This document shows positions 1 through 8,049 of a stretch of DNA of 64,000 nucleotides, piece after piece. The stretch comes from Streptomyces sp. R33 (lineage in GTDB: Bacteria; Actinomycetota; Actinomycetes; Streptomycetales; Streptomycetaceae), in contig NZ_CP165727.1 of the NCBI RefSeq assembly GCF_041200175.1, positions 4,662,501-4,726,500 on the forward strand, given 5' to 3'. The translations under genes and the position numbers were made by a program. The notes below the pieces were generated by a model. It did no database searches. It was not told the DNA's origin and saw only the letters and a program-made list of their open reading frames with translations. Numbering within the stretch: the stretch's first letter is position 1; each line of letters opens with the position of its first letter.

Positions 1-456
1 CCGGGGGTCGCCGAGCGGACCGGCCGGTACCGGTTCCGTGCCGGGCGAATCCTCCTCGTCCCCGTCGTCGTCGGCTTCGGTGAACGCGGCGATCGTGTCC
101 TCCTCGCCGTCCTCGGTGCCGTCCAGGTCCAGTTCGTCGAGTGCGTCGTCCTCCTCGTCGCTGCCCAGCAGCTCGTCGGTCAGCATCGAGCCGTAGGAGC
201 TGCGGGAGGCCGCGGAGGCGTTCGACACGAAGTACCGCGGGTCCTCCTCGCCGTCCACGCGGACGACGCCGAACCAGGCGTCCTCCTGCTCGATGAGGGC
301 GACCACCGTGTCGTCGTCGACAGCGGCGGCACGGGCGAGATCGATCAGATCACTGAGGGACTCGACGTCGTCGAGTTCCATGTCGCTCGCTTCCCACCCG
401 TCTTCGGTGCGCGCGAGCAGTGCGGCGAAATACACCGTGACTCTCCCACTGGTCAT
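1..456 (-). CDS. tRNA adenosine deaminase-associated protein (partial, runs off left edge)
   Basis: The frame starts at an ATG at 456 and stays open to position 1, giving 152 visible residues with no stop, so the C-terminus lies outside the window. The N-terminus carries the pattern YFAALLARTEDGWEASD, and the middle has EQEDAWFGVVRVDGEEDPR, which I recognise from the conserved actinobacterial protein annotated as tRNA adenosine deaminase-associated. The C-terminal part is very rich in Asp and Glu. In Streptomyces this gene usually sits directly upstream of tadA (tRNA A34 deaminase), which would lie further left. Its biochemical role is not established; the name reflects gene neighbourhood. 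The upstream side faces a 296-base gap and the minus-strand small gene ending at 753. Confidence 0.8.
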   Translation of the reverse strand, partial: MTSGRVTVYFAALLARTEDGWEASDMELDDVESLSDLIDLARAAAVDDDTVVALIEQEDAWFGVVRVDGEEDPRYFVSNASAASRSSYGSMLTDELLGSDEEDDALDELDLDGTEDGEEDTIAAFTEADDDGDEEDSPGTEPVPAGPLGDPR

Positions 457-690
457 AGGCGTGCCGGTTGGAGGTCCCCCCGGCCGGAGGTGGGAAGGGT
501 TGGAACGGCTGTCCTGCTCACCGTTTCGTGCCCCGCCCAATCGGCATCGTGGCAGAAACAGCGGCGTTGCGAGAGGTCTTCCGCGCTTGCGTCGTGCCGT
601 GCCGTGCGCTCCGCGGGGTGTACGGGGGCTGCGGGGCGGGCTTGCGGGGCCGCCCGGGATCCCGCCGGGCCCATCGGCGCGGCGCCGTTG

Positions 691-740
691 TCGGGGGCTC
701 TGCCCCCGGGCCCCCGCGCCTCAAACGCGGGCGGAGCCGG
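691..740. repeat. Streptomyces-type GC-rich intergenic repeat
   Basis: The sequence has a short dyad GGGGGC-TCT-GCCCCC followed by GGGCCCCCGCGCCTCAAACG. This looks like the dispersed intergenic element that recurs in many Streptomyces genomes. It lies in the 296-base gap between the start of the first gene (456) and the end of the small gene at 753. The hairpin may also act as a terminator for the minus-strand gene at 753-1010. The family assignment is from memory. Confidence 0.55.
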
Positions 741-752
741 ATTCTGCCGGGT

Positions 753-1010
753 TCACCAGCGGAAGGTGCGCATGCGCATCTGCTGGCGCATGCGGGCTGC
801 GCGGGCGCGGCGGGGCTGTACGCGGTCACGGAGGGCACGCGCTTCCATCAGGTCGCGCAGGAACTGCGCGCGGCGCGCTCTGCGCTGTGCCGCCGTCTCC
901 GGCTGCTCCGGCGCGTCGTTCTCCCGGCTCGGCTGCGTGTCGGGCATCGGCCACCACCCCAGGCTGGTCCGGTCGTCCTCCTCCGCCGGCGCGAAGCAGA
1001 CCCCCCGCAC
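753..1010 (-). CDS. small conserved basic protein (function unknown)
   Basis: 85 residues from a GTG at 1010, chosen because GGGGGAAGG sits about 5 nt upstream. An internal ATG at 947 would give 64 residues but has a weaker ribosome site. The C-terminal half is strongly basic and helical (RRARRAQFLRDLMEARALR, then RVQPRRARAARMRQQMRMRTFRW in two steps), with almost no hydrophobic core, as expected for a small nucleic-acid- or ribosome-associated protein. I recall similar short proteins ending in MRMRTFRW in other streptomycetes, but no function is known to me. It lies between the divergent deaminase-associated gene and the universal stress gene on the same strand. Confidence 0.6.
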   Translation of the reverse strand: MRGVCFAPAEEDDRTSLGWWPMPDTQPSRENDAPEQPETAAQRRARRAQFLRDLMEARALRDRVQPRRARAARMRQQMRMRTFRW

Positions 1011-1064
1011 CCCACCTTCCCCCGGACGGGCCGATTGATGCCACCCCTTCGCAGCTCAGAAGGG

Positions 1065-2072
1065 TTACGAGTCATCCGACAGGGTAGGCACGACCGCGAC
1101 CGGGCCGTGCGCGTGGTGGAGCACTGCGTGGGCCACCGAGCCGATCATCACGGGACCGACGCTGCGCCGCGGGTGGTGGCGGCCGACCACCACCAGGGCC
1201 GCCGACCGGGAGGCCGTCACCAGGCGCTCCGCCGGGTCGCCCGGGACCGCCGCCTGCTCCACCCGTACCTGCGGCCACCGGGCCCGGAACGGCGCCAGCC
1301 GCTCCGTCTGGGAGCGCAGCATCTCCCGCTCCGCCGGCACCGCGTCCCCGTCGTCGGCCAGGCCCTCCGGCGGGATCACCTGGAAGGGGCTGTCCATCAC
1401 CAGCGTCGGCGCCGGCGGGATCGCGTACGCCGAGACCACCTGGACGGTGGTCCCCCGGGCGGCCGCCTCCGCGAAGGCGAAGGCCAGTACGTCGTCCGCG
1501 GTCTCGGCGGCGTGCAGGCCGAGCACCACCCGCCCGGCGGAACCGGCGGCACCAGCAGAAGCGGCGGCACCGGCAGCACCCGCGGAAGCAGCGGAACCGG
1601 CCGCCCCGTCGGACGGCTCGGCAGCCGGCGCCCTGCGCGCCGCGTGCGCGATCACCACCACCGGGCACGCCGCCGTCGAGGCCAGGGCGCGGCTGTTCGA
1701 GCCGAGCAGCAGGGCCGCGAAGCCGCCGCGCCCCCGGGAGCCCATCACCAGCATCAGCGCGCCCTCCCCGGTCACCCGCAGGGCCTCGGGCACGGAGCCC
1801 TCCAGGGCGTCGTACCGCACTTCCTCCGGCAGTTCGGGGGCCTCGGCCAGGATGCCCCGTACCCGCTCGCCGACGGGGTCGGCGAACTCCTCCGGCTGCG
1901 AGGGGTCGGCGAGGGAGGAGCGGCGCGCCGCGTACAGCTGGGAGGTGTCGGGCAGCACGTGCGCGACGACGAGGCCGGTGCGGTGGCGGAGCGCCGCGGT
2001 CCGGGCCCATTCCAGTGCCTGGAGGCTGTGATCGGACCCGTCGACCGCCGCGACCACCGGTGCGTTGCTCAT
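1065..2072 (-). CDS. tandem-domain universal stress protein
   Basis: 335 residues from ATG at 2072. Two UspA-like domains are visible: residues 1 to about 145, with the nucleotide-loop pattern MGSRGRGGF followed by GSNSRALASTAACPVVV, and about 185 to the end, with VVVGRHHPRRS and VAHAVLHHAHGPVAVVP. They are joined by an Ala/Gly/Ser linker that is a low-complexity repeat (AASAGAAGAAASAGAAGSAG). Usp proteins of the G-x2-G-x9-G(S/T) type bind ATP; the first domain fits this pattern and the second is degenerate. The protein is cytoplasmic and probably stress-induced. It is transcribed divergently from upp, sharing a roughly 195-base upstream region. Confidence 0.9.
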   Translation of the reverse strand: MSNAPVVAAVDGSDHSLQALEWARTAALRHRTGLVVAHVLPDTSQLYAARRSSLADPSQPEEFADPVGERVRGILAEAPELPEEVRYDALEGSVPEALRVTGEGALMLVMGSRGRGGFAALLLGSNSRALASTAACPVVVIAHAARRAPAAEPSDGAAGSAASAGAAGAAASAGAAGSAGRVVLGLHAAETADDVLAFAFAEAAARGTTVQVVSAYAIPPAPTLVMDSPFQVIPPEGLADDGDAVPAEREMLRSQTERLAPFRARWPQVRVEQAAVPGDPAERLVTASRSAALVVVGRHHPRRSVGPVMIGSVAHAVLHHAHGPVAVVPTLSDDS

Positions 2073-2267
2073 CAGTCCAGCGTGCTCGGCGCCCGGGCGG
2101 GTCGCATCCGCAGGGATGCCCGCGGGCACGCCCGCATGCGCCTGTGCCGGTCTGGACGCACAGGGGTGCGCACACCGCGTAGCCTTTTGACCGTGGGTCG
2201 CGAAAAGGTGCGGCCGTTTTTTGCAGGTCGCAGGTCGAAACCCGGCAGCTGAGCCTTGGAGGATGTT

Positions 2268-2903
2268 GTGCGTTTGCAGGTCGTCGATCACCCCTTGGTG
2301 GCGCACAAACTGACCACCCTGCGCGACAAGCGCACCGACTCCCCCACCTTCCGTCGGCTCGCCGACGAGCTGGTGACCCTCCTCGCGTACGAGGCCACCC
2401 GTGACGTGCGCACCGAGCAGGCCGACATCGTCACGCCGGTCGGCCCGACCACCGGCGTGAAGCTCTCGCACCCGCGCCCGCTGGTCGTACCGATCCTGCG
2501 CGCCGGTCTCGGCATGCTGGACGGCATGATGCGGCTGCTGCCGACCGCCGAGGTGGGCTTCATGGGCATGGTCCGCAACGAGGAGACCCTCGAGGCCTCC
2601 ACGTACGCGACGCGCATGCCGGAGGACCTCTCCGGGCGACAGGTCTACGTCGTCGACCCGATGCTCGCCACCGGCGGCACGCTCGTTGCGGCGATCCAGG
2701 AACTGATCAAGCGCGGCGCCGACGACGTCACCGCCGTGGTGCTGCTGGCCGCGCCCGAGGGCGTCGAGGTCATGGAGCGCGACCTCGCGGGCACGCCGGT
2801 GACGGTCGTGACGGCCGCGGTGGACGAGCGGCTCAACGAGCACGGCTACATCGTGCCGGGCCTGGGCGACGCGGGCGACCGCATGTACGGCTCGGCCGAG
2901 TAG
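2268..2903 (+). CDS. upp: uracil phosphoribosyltransferase
   Basis: 211 residues. Makes UMP from uracil and PRPP in pyrimidine salvage. The start is the GTG at 2268 (MRLQVVDHP) because GGAGG lies at 2258-2262; a TTG at 2256 would overlap that ribosome site. The PRPP-binding signature [16 protein letters not shown] is present near residues 130-145 and the uracil-binding end [20 protein letters not shown] is intact. The length equals the usual family size. A strong bidirectional terminator follows. Confidence 0.97.
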   Translation: MRLQVVDHPLVAHKLTTLRDKRTDSPTFRRLADELVTLLAYEATRDVRTEQADIVTPVGPTTGVKLSHPRPLVVPILRAGLGMLDGMMRLLPTAEVGFMGMVRNEETLEASTYATRMPEDLSGRQVYVVDPMLATGGTLVAAIQELIKRGADDVTAVVLLAAPEGVEVMERDLAGTPVTVVTAAVDERLNEHGYIVPGLGDAGDRMYGSAE

Positions 2904-2932
2904 GACCCCCGTACCCGTACGGGTACCCGTAC

Positions 2933-2973
2933 CGCGAACAGCCGGCCGCCTTCTCGGCGGCCGGCTGTTCGCG
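2933..2973. terminator. 18-bp perfect stem-loop, bidirectional terminator
   Basis: Arms 2933-2950 and 2956-2973 pair perfectly over 18 bp around the loop TTCTC. It lies between the converging upp and LytR C-terminal-domain genes and can serve both strands. A smaller palindrome (GTACCCGTACGGGTAC) precedes it. Confidence 0.85.
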
Positions 2974-2984
2974 TCAGGTCGGGG

Positions 2985-3635
2985 TCAGCAGGTCTTGGCG
3001 GGCGCGGGCTGGGGATTGGCCAGCAGGTACAGCTCCTTGTCCGCCGTCTCCTTCGGGCTGAGCTCCTTGAAGGCGTCACCGAGGATCAGGTCGATGTCCG
3101 CGCCCTCGCGGGCATCGGTCTGCTGCGTATCGCCCTCGAGCTGGGTGCCCAGTACGGAGAAGGCCGCCTTGTCGGTCTTGGGCGAGCCGAGCAGTATCCC
3201 CGTCCCGGGGACCTTCTTGTCGAAGTCGGCGGGGGCGTTGCCGACGTTGGCGATGGTGAAGCCGCGTTTCTTCAGCTCGTCGGCGACCGCCTTGGCGAGG
3301 CCCGCGCGCGGGGTCGCGTTGTAGACGTTGACCGTGATCTGGCCGGGCTGGGGCAGCGCCACAGCAGGCTTGGCGGCGGGGGTGGCGGCCGCCGCGGCGC
3401 CCGCCCTGGGCTTCGGCGTCGCGCAGTCCTTGCCGGCCGCGACGGGCTTGCCGCTCCCGCCGCGGAACACGTTCATGAGCTGCAGGGTTCCGTAGCCCAG
3501 CAGGGCGAGACCGACGACTGCTCCGAGCAGGGTGAGGACGATCCGCCGGCGCCGCCGGGGTCGGCTCATGCGGGGGTAAGCCGCTCCCGTGACGCGGTAC
3601 TTTCCGCCCATGCCGGGGGGAGTGAGCATGCTCAT
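2985..3635 (-). CDS. LytR C-terminal domain membrane-anchored protein
   Basis: 216 residues from ATG at 3635. A basic stretch (RPRRRRR) precedes one membrane segment (IVLTLLGAVVGLALLGYGT, about residues 32-50). An Ala/Pro linker leads to the LytR_C domain, with VNVYNATPRAGLAKAVADEL and FTIANVGNAPADF. This is the accessory C-terminal domain of cell-wall LytR-CpsA-Psr proteins, here without the catalytic LCP domain, so the protein probably sits outside the membrane in envelope maintenance. No ribosome site precedes the ATG. Instead TACGCT lies 6 nt upstream, suggesting a leaderless mRNA. Confidence 0.85.
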   Translation of the reverse strand: MSMLTPPGMGGKYRVTGAAYPRMSRPRRRRRIVLTLLGAVVGLALLGYGTLQLMNVFRGGSGKPVAAGKDCATPKPRAGAAAAATPAAKPAVALPQPGQITVNVYNATPRAGLAKAVADELKKRGFTIANVGNAPADFDKKVPGTGILLGSPKTDKAAFSVLGTQLEGDTQQTDAREGADIDLILGDAFKELSPKETADKELYLLANPQPAPAKTC

Positions 3636-3641
3636 GGGCGC

Positions 3642-3647
3642 AGCGTA
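3642..3647 (-). promoter_or_regulatory. candidate -10 (TACGCT) of leaderless LytR_C gene
   Basis: TACGCT followed by six bases (GCGCCC) and then ATG. This is the spacing expected when transcription starts at the start codon. Confidence 0.45.
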
Positions 3648-3756
3648 ATACCGCCTGCTGCCGATGCCCACCAAATGATCTGTTGATAGGGCAAGACCGA
3701 CCCGAAAGGCGCAATCCTCCCGAAGCGGAACCCCGAACCGGGGGGCTTCCCGCCGC

Positions 3757-4056
3757 TCAGTAGTCCATTTCGAGGACGCGCGCGTGCAGCACCTGGCGCT
3801 GCTGCAGGGCCGCGCGCACGGCGCGGTGCAGGCCGTCCTCCAGGTACAGGTCGCCCTGCCACTTCACGACGTGGGCGAAGAGGTCCCCGTAGAACGTCGA
3901 GTCCTCCGCCAGCAGCGTTTCGAGGTCCAGCTGCCCCTTGGTCGTCACCAACTGGTCGAGCCGGACCGGGCGCGGGGCGACATCCGCCCACTGCCGGGTG
4001 GTTTCCCTGCCGTGGTCGGGGTACGGCCGCCCGTTTCCGATGCGCTTGAAGATCAC
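3757..4056 (-). CDS. small conserved protein usually labelled VapB-family antitoxin; ParB/Srx-like motif
   Basis: 99 residues from GTG at 4056. In streptomycetes this conserved protein is commonly annotated as a type II VapB-family antitoxin, but no PIN-domain VapC toxin gene lies on either side. The C-terminal half reads KWQGDLYLEDGLHRAVRAAL, which resembles the DGxHR substrate-loop motif of ParB/sulfiredoxin-fold proteins more than a ribbon-helix-helix or AbrB antitoxin. The function is therefore uncertain. TAGGCT six bases before the GTG suggests a leaderless transcript. It is divergent from the HerA-type gene. Confidence 0.7.
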   Translation of the reverse strand: MIFKRIGNGRPYPDHGRETTRQWADVAPRPVRLDQLVTTKGQLDLETLLAEDSTFYGDLFAHVVKWQGDLYLEDGLHRAVRAALQQRQVLHARVLEMDY

Positions 4057-4062
4057 ACGGAA

Positions 4063-4068
4063 AGCCTA
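4063..4068 (-). promoter_or_regulatory. candidate -10 (TAGGCT) of leaderless small gene
   Basis: TAGGCT, then TTCCGT, then the GTG start at 4056. No ribosome-binding sequence is present. Confidence 0.45.
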
Positions 4069-4144
4069 CCGGGCCGGTGCCTGCGGGCGCAGCCTCGCTA
4101 TGCCGGTGCAAAAGTGGCAGACAGGGCTATTTCGGGAGTGATGT

Positions 4145-5737
4145 ATGAGCGAGAGCACCGACCCCGCGTCCCCGGCCGACCAGATCGCCGCCGGGTACGC
4201 GTTCACCGGACCCGCGCTCGAACTGGGGGCTCTGCTCTGGGACGGCACCTGCCTGCCGGACCGGCAGATCCGCATCCCGCTGTCGATGCTCAACCGCCAC
4301 GGCCTGGTCGCGGGCGCCACGGGCACGGGCAAGACGAAGACCCTGCAGCTCATCGCCGAGCAGCTGTCGGCGGGCGGTGTCCCGGTGTTCCTCGCCGACA
4401 TCAAGGGGGACGTCTCCGGGATCTCCGCCCCGGGCACGCCCAACGAGAAGACCACGCAACGGGCGGAGGAAGTCGCCCAGGAGTGGGGAGCCACCGGATT
4501 CCCCACCGAGTTCTATTCGCTGGGCGGGATCGGGCCCGGCATTCCGCTCCGGGCCACCGTGACGAGTTTCGGCCCGGTGCTGATGTCGAAGGTGCTCCGG
4601 CTCAACCAGACGCAGGAGCAGTCGCTCGGCCTGATCTTCCATTACGCCGACACCAAGGGCCTGGAGCTGATCGACCTCAAGGACCTGCGGGCCGTCGTCG
4701 CCTTCCTCGTCTCCGACCAGGGGAAGGCCGAGCTCAAGGGCATCGGCGGGCTGTCCACGGTGACGGCCGGGGTGATCCTGCGCGCCCTGACCGCGTTCGA
4801 GCAGCAGGGCGCCGCGGAGTTCTTCGGCGAGCCGGAGTTCGACACCGGCGAATTCCTGCGGACGGCTGCCGACGGGCGCGGGCTGGTCTCCGTACTGGAA
4901 CTCCCGGCGGTCCAGGACAAGCCGCAGCTCTTCTCCATGTTCCTGATGTGGCTGCTGGCCGACCTCTACACCGACCTGCCGGAAGTCGGCGACCTGGAAC
5001 GGCCCAAGCTCGTCTTCTTCTTCGACGAGGCGCACCTGCTGTTCAACGGCGCCTCCAAGGCCTTCCTGGAGTCCATCACCCAGACCGTGCGGCTGATCCG
5101 CTCCAAGGGCATCGGCGTCTTCTTCGTGACGCAGACCCCCAAGGACGTACCGGGGGACGTCCTCGGGCAGCTCGGCAACCGGGTGCAACACGCGCTGCGC
5201 GCCTTCACGCCGGACGACGCGAAGGCGCTGAAGGCCACCGTGAAGACCTTCCCCAACTCCCCGTACGACCTGGAGGAGCTGCTGACCGGGCTCGGGACGG
5301 GCGAGGCGGTGATCACCGTACTCAGCGAGAAGGGCGCCCCGACCCCGGTGGCGGCGACCCGGCTGCGCGCCCCGCAGTCGCTCATGGGCCCGATCGATGC
5401 GGCGGCCCTGGACACGGCCGTGAAGTCCTCGCCGCTCTACTCCCGGTACGCGGAGGCGGTCGACCGCGAGTCGGCGTACGAGAAGATCAGCGCCGAGCAG
5501 GCTGCGGCCGAGGCGGCGGCGGAGGCGGCGGCGGAGGCGGCCGCGTCCGGGGCGGCGGCCGAGAAGCAGGCCAAGGAAGCCGCGAAGGCGGGGCGCAGCG
5601 CACCGGAGGCGGAGCCGTCACTGGCCCGGCAGGTGGTGGGGAGCGGGCTGTTCCGCTCGCTGGCCCGGTCGGTGGGGACCCAGCTGGGCCGGGAGATCTC
5701 CCGGTCGATCTTCGGGACGGCGAAGCGGCGGAGGTGA
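4145..5737 (+). CDS. HerA-like helicase/ATPase (DUF853)
   Basis: 530 residues from ATG at 4145 with GGGAG about 7 nt upstream. Walker A GATGTGKT lies at residues 57-64 and a Walker B strand LVFFFDEAH at 289-297. The sequence between (DIKGDVSGIS, GLSTVTAGVILRAL) matches the HerA/DUF853 group of FtsK-HerA hexameric DNA-pumping ATPases. Residues about 449-485 form an Ala/Glu-rich helix (a run of EAAAEAAAEAAA), probably a coiled-coil spacer. The tail SIFGTAKRRR is basic. These proteins occur alone in actinobacteria and their DNA substrate is not defined. No NurA-type nuclease partner lies next to it. Confidence 0.9.
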   Translation: MSESTDPASPADQIAAGYAFTGPALELGALLWDGTCLPDRQIRIPLSMLNRHGLVAGATGTGKTKTLQLIAEQLSAGGVPVFLADIKGDVSGISAPGTPNEKTTQRAEEVAQEWGATGFPTEFYSLGGIGPGIPLRATVTSFGPVLMSKVLRLNQTQEQSLGLIFHYADTKGLELIDLKDLRAVVAFLVSDQGKAELKGIGGLSTVTAGVILRALTAFEQQGAAEFFGEPEFDTGEFLRTAADGRGLVSVLELPAVQDKPQLFSMFLMWLLADLYTDLPEVGDLERPKLVFFFDEAHLLFNGASKAFLESITQTVRLIRSKGIGVFFVTQTPKDVPGDVLGQLGNRVQHALRAFTPDDAKALKATVKTFPNSPYDLEELLTGLGTGEAVITVLSEKGAPTPVAATRLRAPQSLMGPIDAAALDTAVKSSPLYSRYAEAVDRESAYEKISAEQAAAEAAAEAAAEAAASGAAAEKQAKEAAKAGRSAPEAEPSLARQVVGSGLFRSLARSVGTQLGREISRSIFGTAKRRR

Positions 5738-5863
5738 CGGCGGGCACCGGAAGTGGCCGCGAGGAGAACGGAACTGACGGCGCAGCGGTCCATGTGACGC
5801 ATCAGGTACCCGGATCACCCGCCGGGGTGCCGCCTGACCCTCCGTCGCTGACAGACTTCGGCC

Positions 5864-6796
5864 ATGCGGACCGAACTCACCGACACCACGTCCAGCAAGA
5901 TCGACCGGGCCCTGCTCGCGGCCCGCCGGGCCATCGGCAGCCCCACGATGGGCCTGGTGCTGACGCTCGTCATAGCGACCGACGAGGAGAACGCGTACGA
6001 CGCCGTCCGGGCGGCCTCGGAGGCCTCGCGCGAACACCCCTGCCGCATCATCGCGGTGATCAAGCGGACCTCGCGCGGCCCGCAGAAGCTGCGCCAGACG
6101 CGGCTGGACGCCGAGCTGCGGGTGGGCTCGGACGCCGGCACCGGGGAGATCGTGCTGCTGCGCCTGCACGGGGCGCTCACCGAGCAGGCCGGCTCGGTGG
6201 TCCTCCCGCTGCTGGTGCCGGACGCGCCGGTGGTGGCCTGGTGGCCGGGCGACGCACCCGCCGACCCGGCGCGGGACCCGCTCGGCGCGCTGGCGCAGCG
6301 CCGGATCACCGACGCGGAGGCCGCCCCCGACCCGGTCGCGGTACTGGACGCGCGGGGTGCCTCGTACGCCCCGGGGGACACCGATCTCGCGTGGACCCGG
6401 CTGACGCCGTGGCGGGCGCTGCTGGCCGCCGCGATGGACCAGAAGCCGCTGCCGGTGACGGGCGGGGCGGTGGAGAGCGAGGCCGACAACCCGAGTGCCG
6501 AGCTGCTGGCCCGCTGGCTCGAGGACCGGCTGGGGGTGCCGGTGGAGCGGGTGACCACGGACGGACCGGTGATCACGCGGGTCCGGCTGGACGGCCCGGC
6601 GGGGGAGATCACGGTGAACCGCCCGGATGGGGCGCTCGCCACGCTGACCCTGCCGGGCAGCCCCGACCGCAAGGTGGCGCTGAAGATCCGCAGCAAGGCC
6701 GAGCTGATCGCGGAGGAGCTGAGGCGCCTCGACTCGGACGAGGTCTACGCGTCGGCGCTGCGCAGGCGGCCGGCCCAGGCGTCGCTCTCCGCGTAG
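5864..6796 (+). CDS. OpcA-family protein (glucose-6-phosphate dehydrogenase assembly paralogue)
   Basis: 310 residues from ATG at 5864. The whole chain matches OpcA (G6PDH assembly protein): the N-terminal DTTSSKIDRALLAARRAIG, VIATDEENAYDAV, APVVAWWPGDAP, DTDLAWTRLTPWRALLAAA and a C-terminal ELIAEELRRLDSDEVYASAL. The canonical opcA lies between zwf and pgl/devB in the pentose-phosphate operon; here there is no zwf, so this is probably a second, orphan copy. No clear ribosome site is visible, but CAGACT lies six bases before the ATG. Its 3' end overlaps the convergent cupin gene by 52 bases. Confidence 0.85.
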   Translation: MRTELTDTTSSKIDRALLAARRAIGSPTMGLVLTLVIATDEENAYDAVRAASEASREHPCRIIAVIKRTSRGPQKLRQTRLDAELRVGSDAGTGEIVLLRLHGALTEQAGSVVLPLLVPDAPVVAWWPGDAPADPARDPLGALAQRRITDAEAAPDPVAVLDARGASYAPGDTDLAWTRLTPWRALLAAAMDQKPLPVTGGAVESEADNPSAELLARWLEDRLGVPVERVTTDGPVITRVRLDGPAGEITVNRPDGALATLTLPGSPDRKVALKIRSKAELIAEELRRLDSDEVYASALRRRPAQASLSA

Positions 6797-7230
6797 TGGT
6801 TGTCGTACGTGGGCTGGCTGTCGATGATGTCCTGGACGGTGGCCTCGCCCGCGCGGACCCGGCCGAGGAGCCGGTAGTAGTCGAAGCGGCCCATGCCGGG
6901 CGTGAAGCCGACGAACACGCTCGCCGTGTGGCCCGGGGAGGGCGCGAAGGCGTGCTTGACGCCCGCCGGGACGGACAGGAAGTCCCCGGCGGTGAGGGTC
7001 CTGACCTCGTCGCCGACGAGTACGTCGAGCCGGCCGGCGGTGACGTGGAAGAACTCGGTCGCCTTGGTGTGGAAGTGGACGGGGGCGCCGGCCGCGCCCT
7101 CGTCGAAGGTGGCGGTGTTGCAGGTGAGCTCGGCGGTGTCGGTGAGCAGGGTGATGACGCTGCCGGGACCGTCGGTGATGGTCTCGGCGGTGGCGGCGCG
7201 GGTCAGGATCTCGTTCTTCTCGTTCGTCAT
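6745..7230 (-). CDS. cupin-domain protein
   Basis: 161 residues from ATG at 7230. Metal-binding cupin motif 1 is PVHFHTKATEFFHVTAG and motif 2 is GDFLSVPAGVKHAF. The C-terminal tail (RFDYYRLLGRVRAGEATVQD) is typical of small quercetinase-like cupins in actinobacteria. The substrate is unknown. The start is supported by TAGATT seven bases upstream (leaderless type). The coding ends converge with the OpcA-like gene and overlap by 52 bases, with both frames intact. Confidence 0.85.
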   Translation of the reverse strand: MTNEKNEILTRAATAETITDGPGSVITLLTDTAELTCNTATFDEGAAGAPVHFHTKATEFFHVTAGRLDVLVGDEVRTLTAGDFLSVPAGVKHAFAPSPGHTASVFVGFTPGMGRFDYYRLLGRVRAGEATVQDIIDSQPTYDNHYAESDAWAGRLRSADA

Positions 7231-7237
7231 GACCATG

Positions 7238-7243
7238 AATCTA
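7238..7243 (-). promoter_or_regulatory. candidate -10 (TAGATT) of leaderless cupin gene
   Basis: TAGATT, then seven bases (CATGGTC), then the ATG start at 7230. Confidence 0.45.
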
Positions 7244-7319
7244 CGCGGCGGTTTGACCGGTGGCATGGGCCAATCAAGGCCACAGATTCCCGGTCAATTC
7301 CGTTGGTCACTCGATCCGG

Positions 7320-7919
7320 TCACTCGATGCCCTTCTCCGCTTTGGCGGCTTTGGCGGCTGCCTTCATCTCCTGCTTGTGCGCCCGCACCTTCGCCAGTGA
7401 CTCCGGGCCGGTGATGTCGGCCGCCGAGCGGTAGACGTTCGCCTCGCCGTAGCCGCCGGCCGCCTCGCGCCAGCCCTTGGGGCGCACGCCCAGCTGTTTG
7501 CCGAGCAGCGCCAGGAAGATCCGGGCCTTCTGCTCACCGAACCCCGGCAGCTCCTTGAGCCGCTTCAGCAGCTCGTCCCCGGTGCCCACGCCGCGCCAGA
7601 TCGCCTCCGCGTCCCCGTCGTAGTGCTCCACGAGGTACGCGCACAGCTGCTGCACCCGCTTCGCCATCGACCCCGGATAGCGGTGCACGGCCGGCTTCTC
7701 GGAGAGCAGCGCGGCGAAGGCCTCGGGGTCCTGGGCGGCGATGGCATGGGCGTCCAGATCGTCCGCCCCCATGCGCGTCGCGATCGTGTACGGCCCCGAG
7801 AACGCCCACTCCATCGGCACCTGCTGGTCCAGCAGCATGCCGACGAGCGCGGCGAGCGGGCTGCGGCCGAGGAGCGCGTCGGCCTCCGGCTGCTGGGCCA
7901 GCCGCATCGTGATGTCCAT
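7320..7919 (-). CDS. HhH-GPD-type base-excision DNA repair protein
   Basis: 199 residues from ATG at 7919, with GGGAGG about 7 nt upstream. The N-terminus (AALVGMLLDQQVPMEWAFSG) and the helix-hairpin-helix LKELPGFGEQKARIFLALLG match the actinobacterial HhH-GPD glycosylase-like family. The C-terminus is lysine- and alanine-rich (HKQEMKAAAKAAKAEK). It probably recognises damaged bases; substrate and lyase activity cannot be told from the sequence. It is divergent from the VOC gene, with about 130 bases between them. Confidence 0.88.
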   Translation of the reverse strand: MDITMRLAQQPEADALLGRSPLAALVGMLLDQQVPMEWAFSGPYTIATRMGADDLDAHAIAAQDPEAFAALLSEKPAVHRYPGSMAKRVQQLCAYLVEHYDGDAEAIWRGVGTGDELLKRLKELPGFGEQKARIFLALLGKQLGVRPKGWREAAGGYGEANVYRSAADITGPESLAKVRAHKQEMKAAAKAAKAEKGIE

Positions 7920-8049
7920 GGATCCAGCCTCCCGCGTGGCCGCGTTCCCCGCGCGGGCGGCACACCGTGGCCCTAGCGTGAGAACCGCGCAAACGCGACC
8001 GACGACACAAACCACGACACACGTACGACGACACAGGAGTCGATCGATC

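Noticed and set aside
3757-4056. Full VapBC toxin-antitoxin locus
   Set aside because: No PIN-domain gene lies adjacent on either strand.
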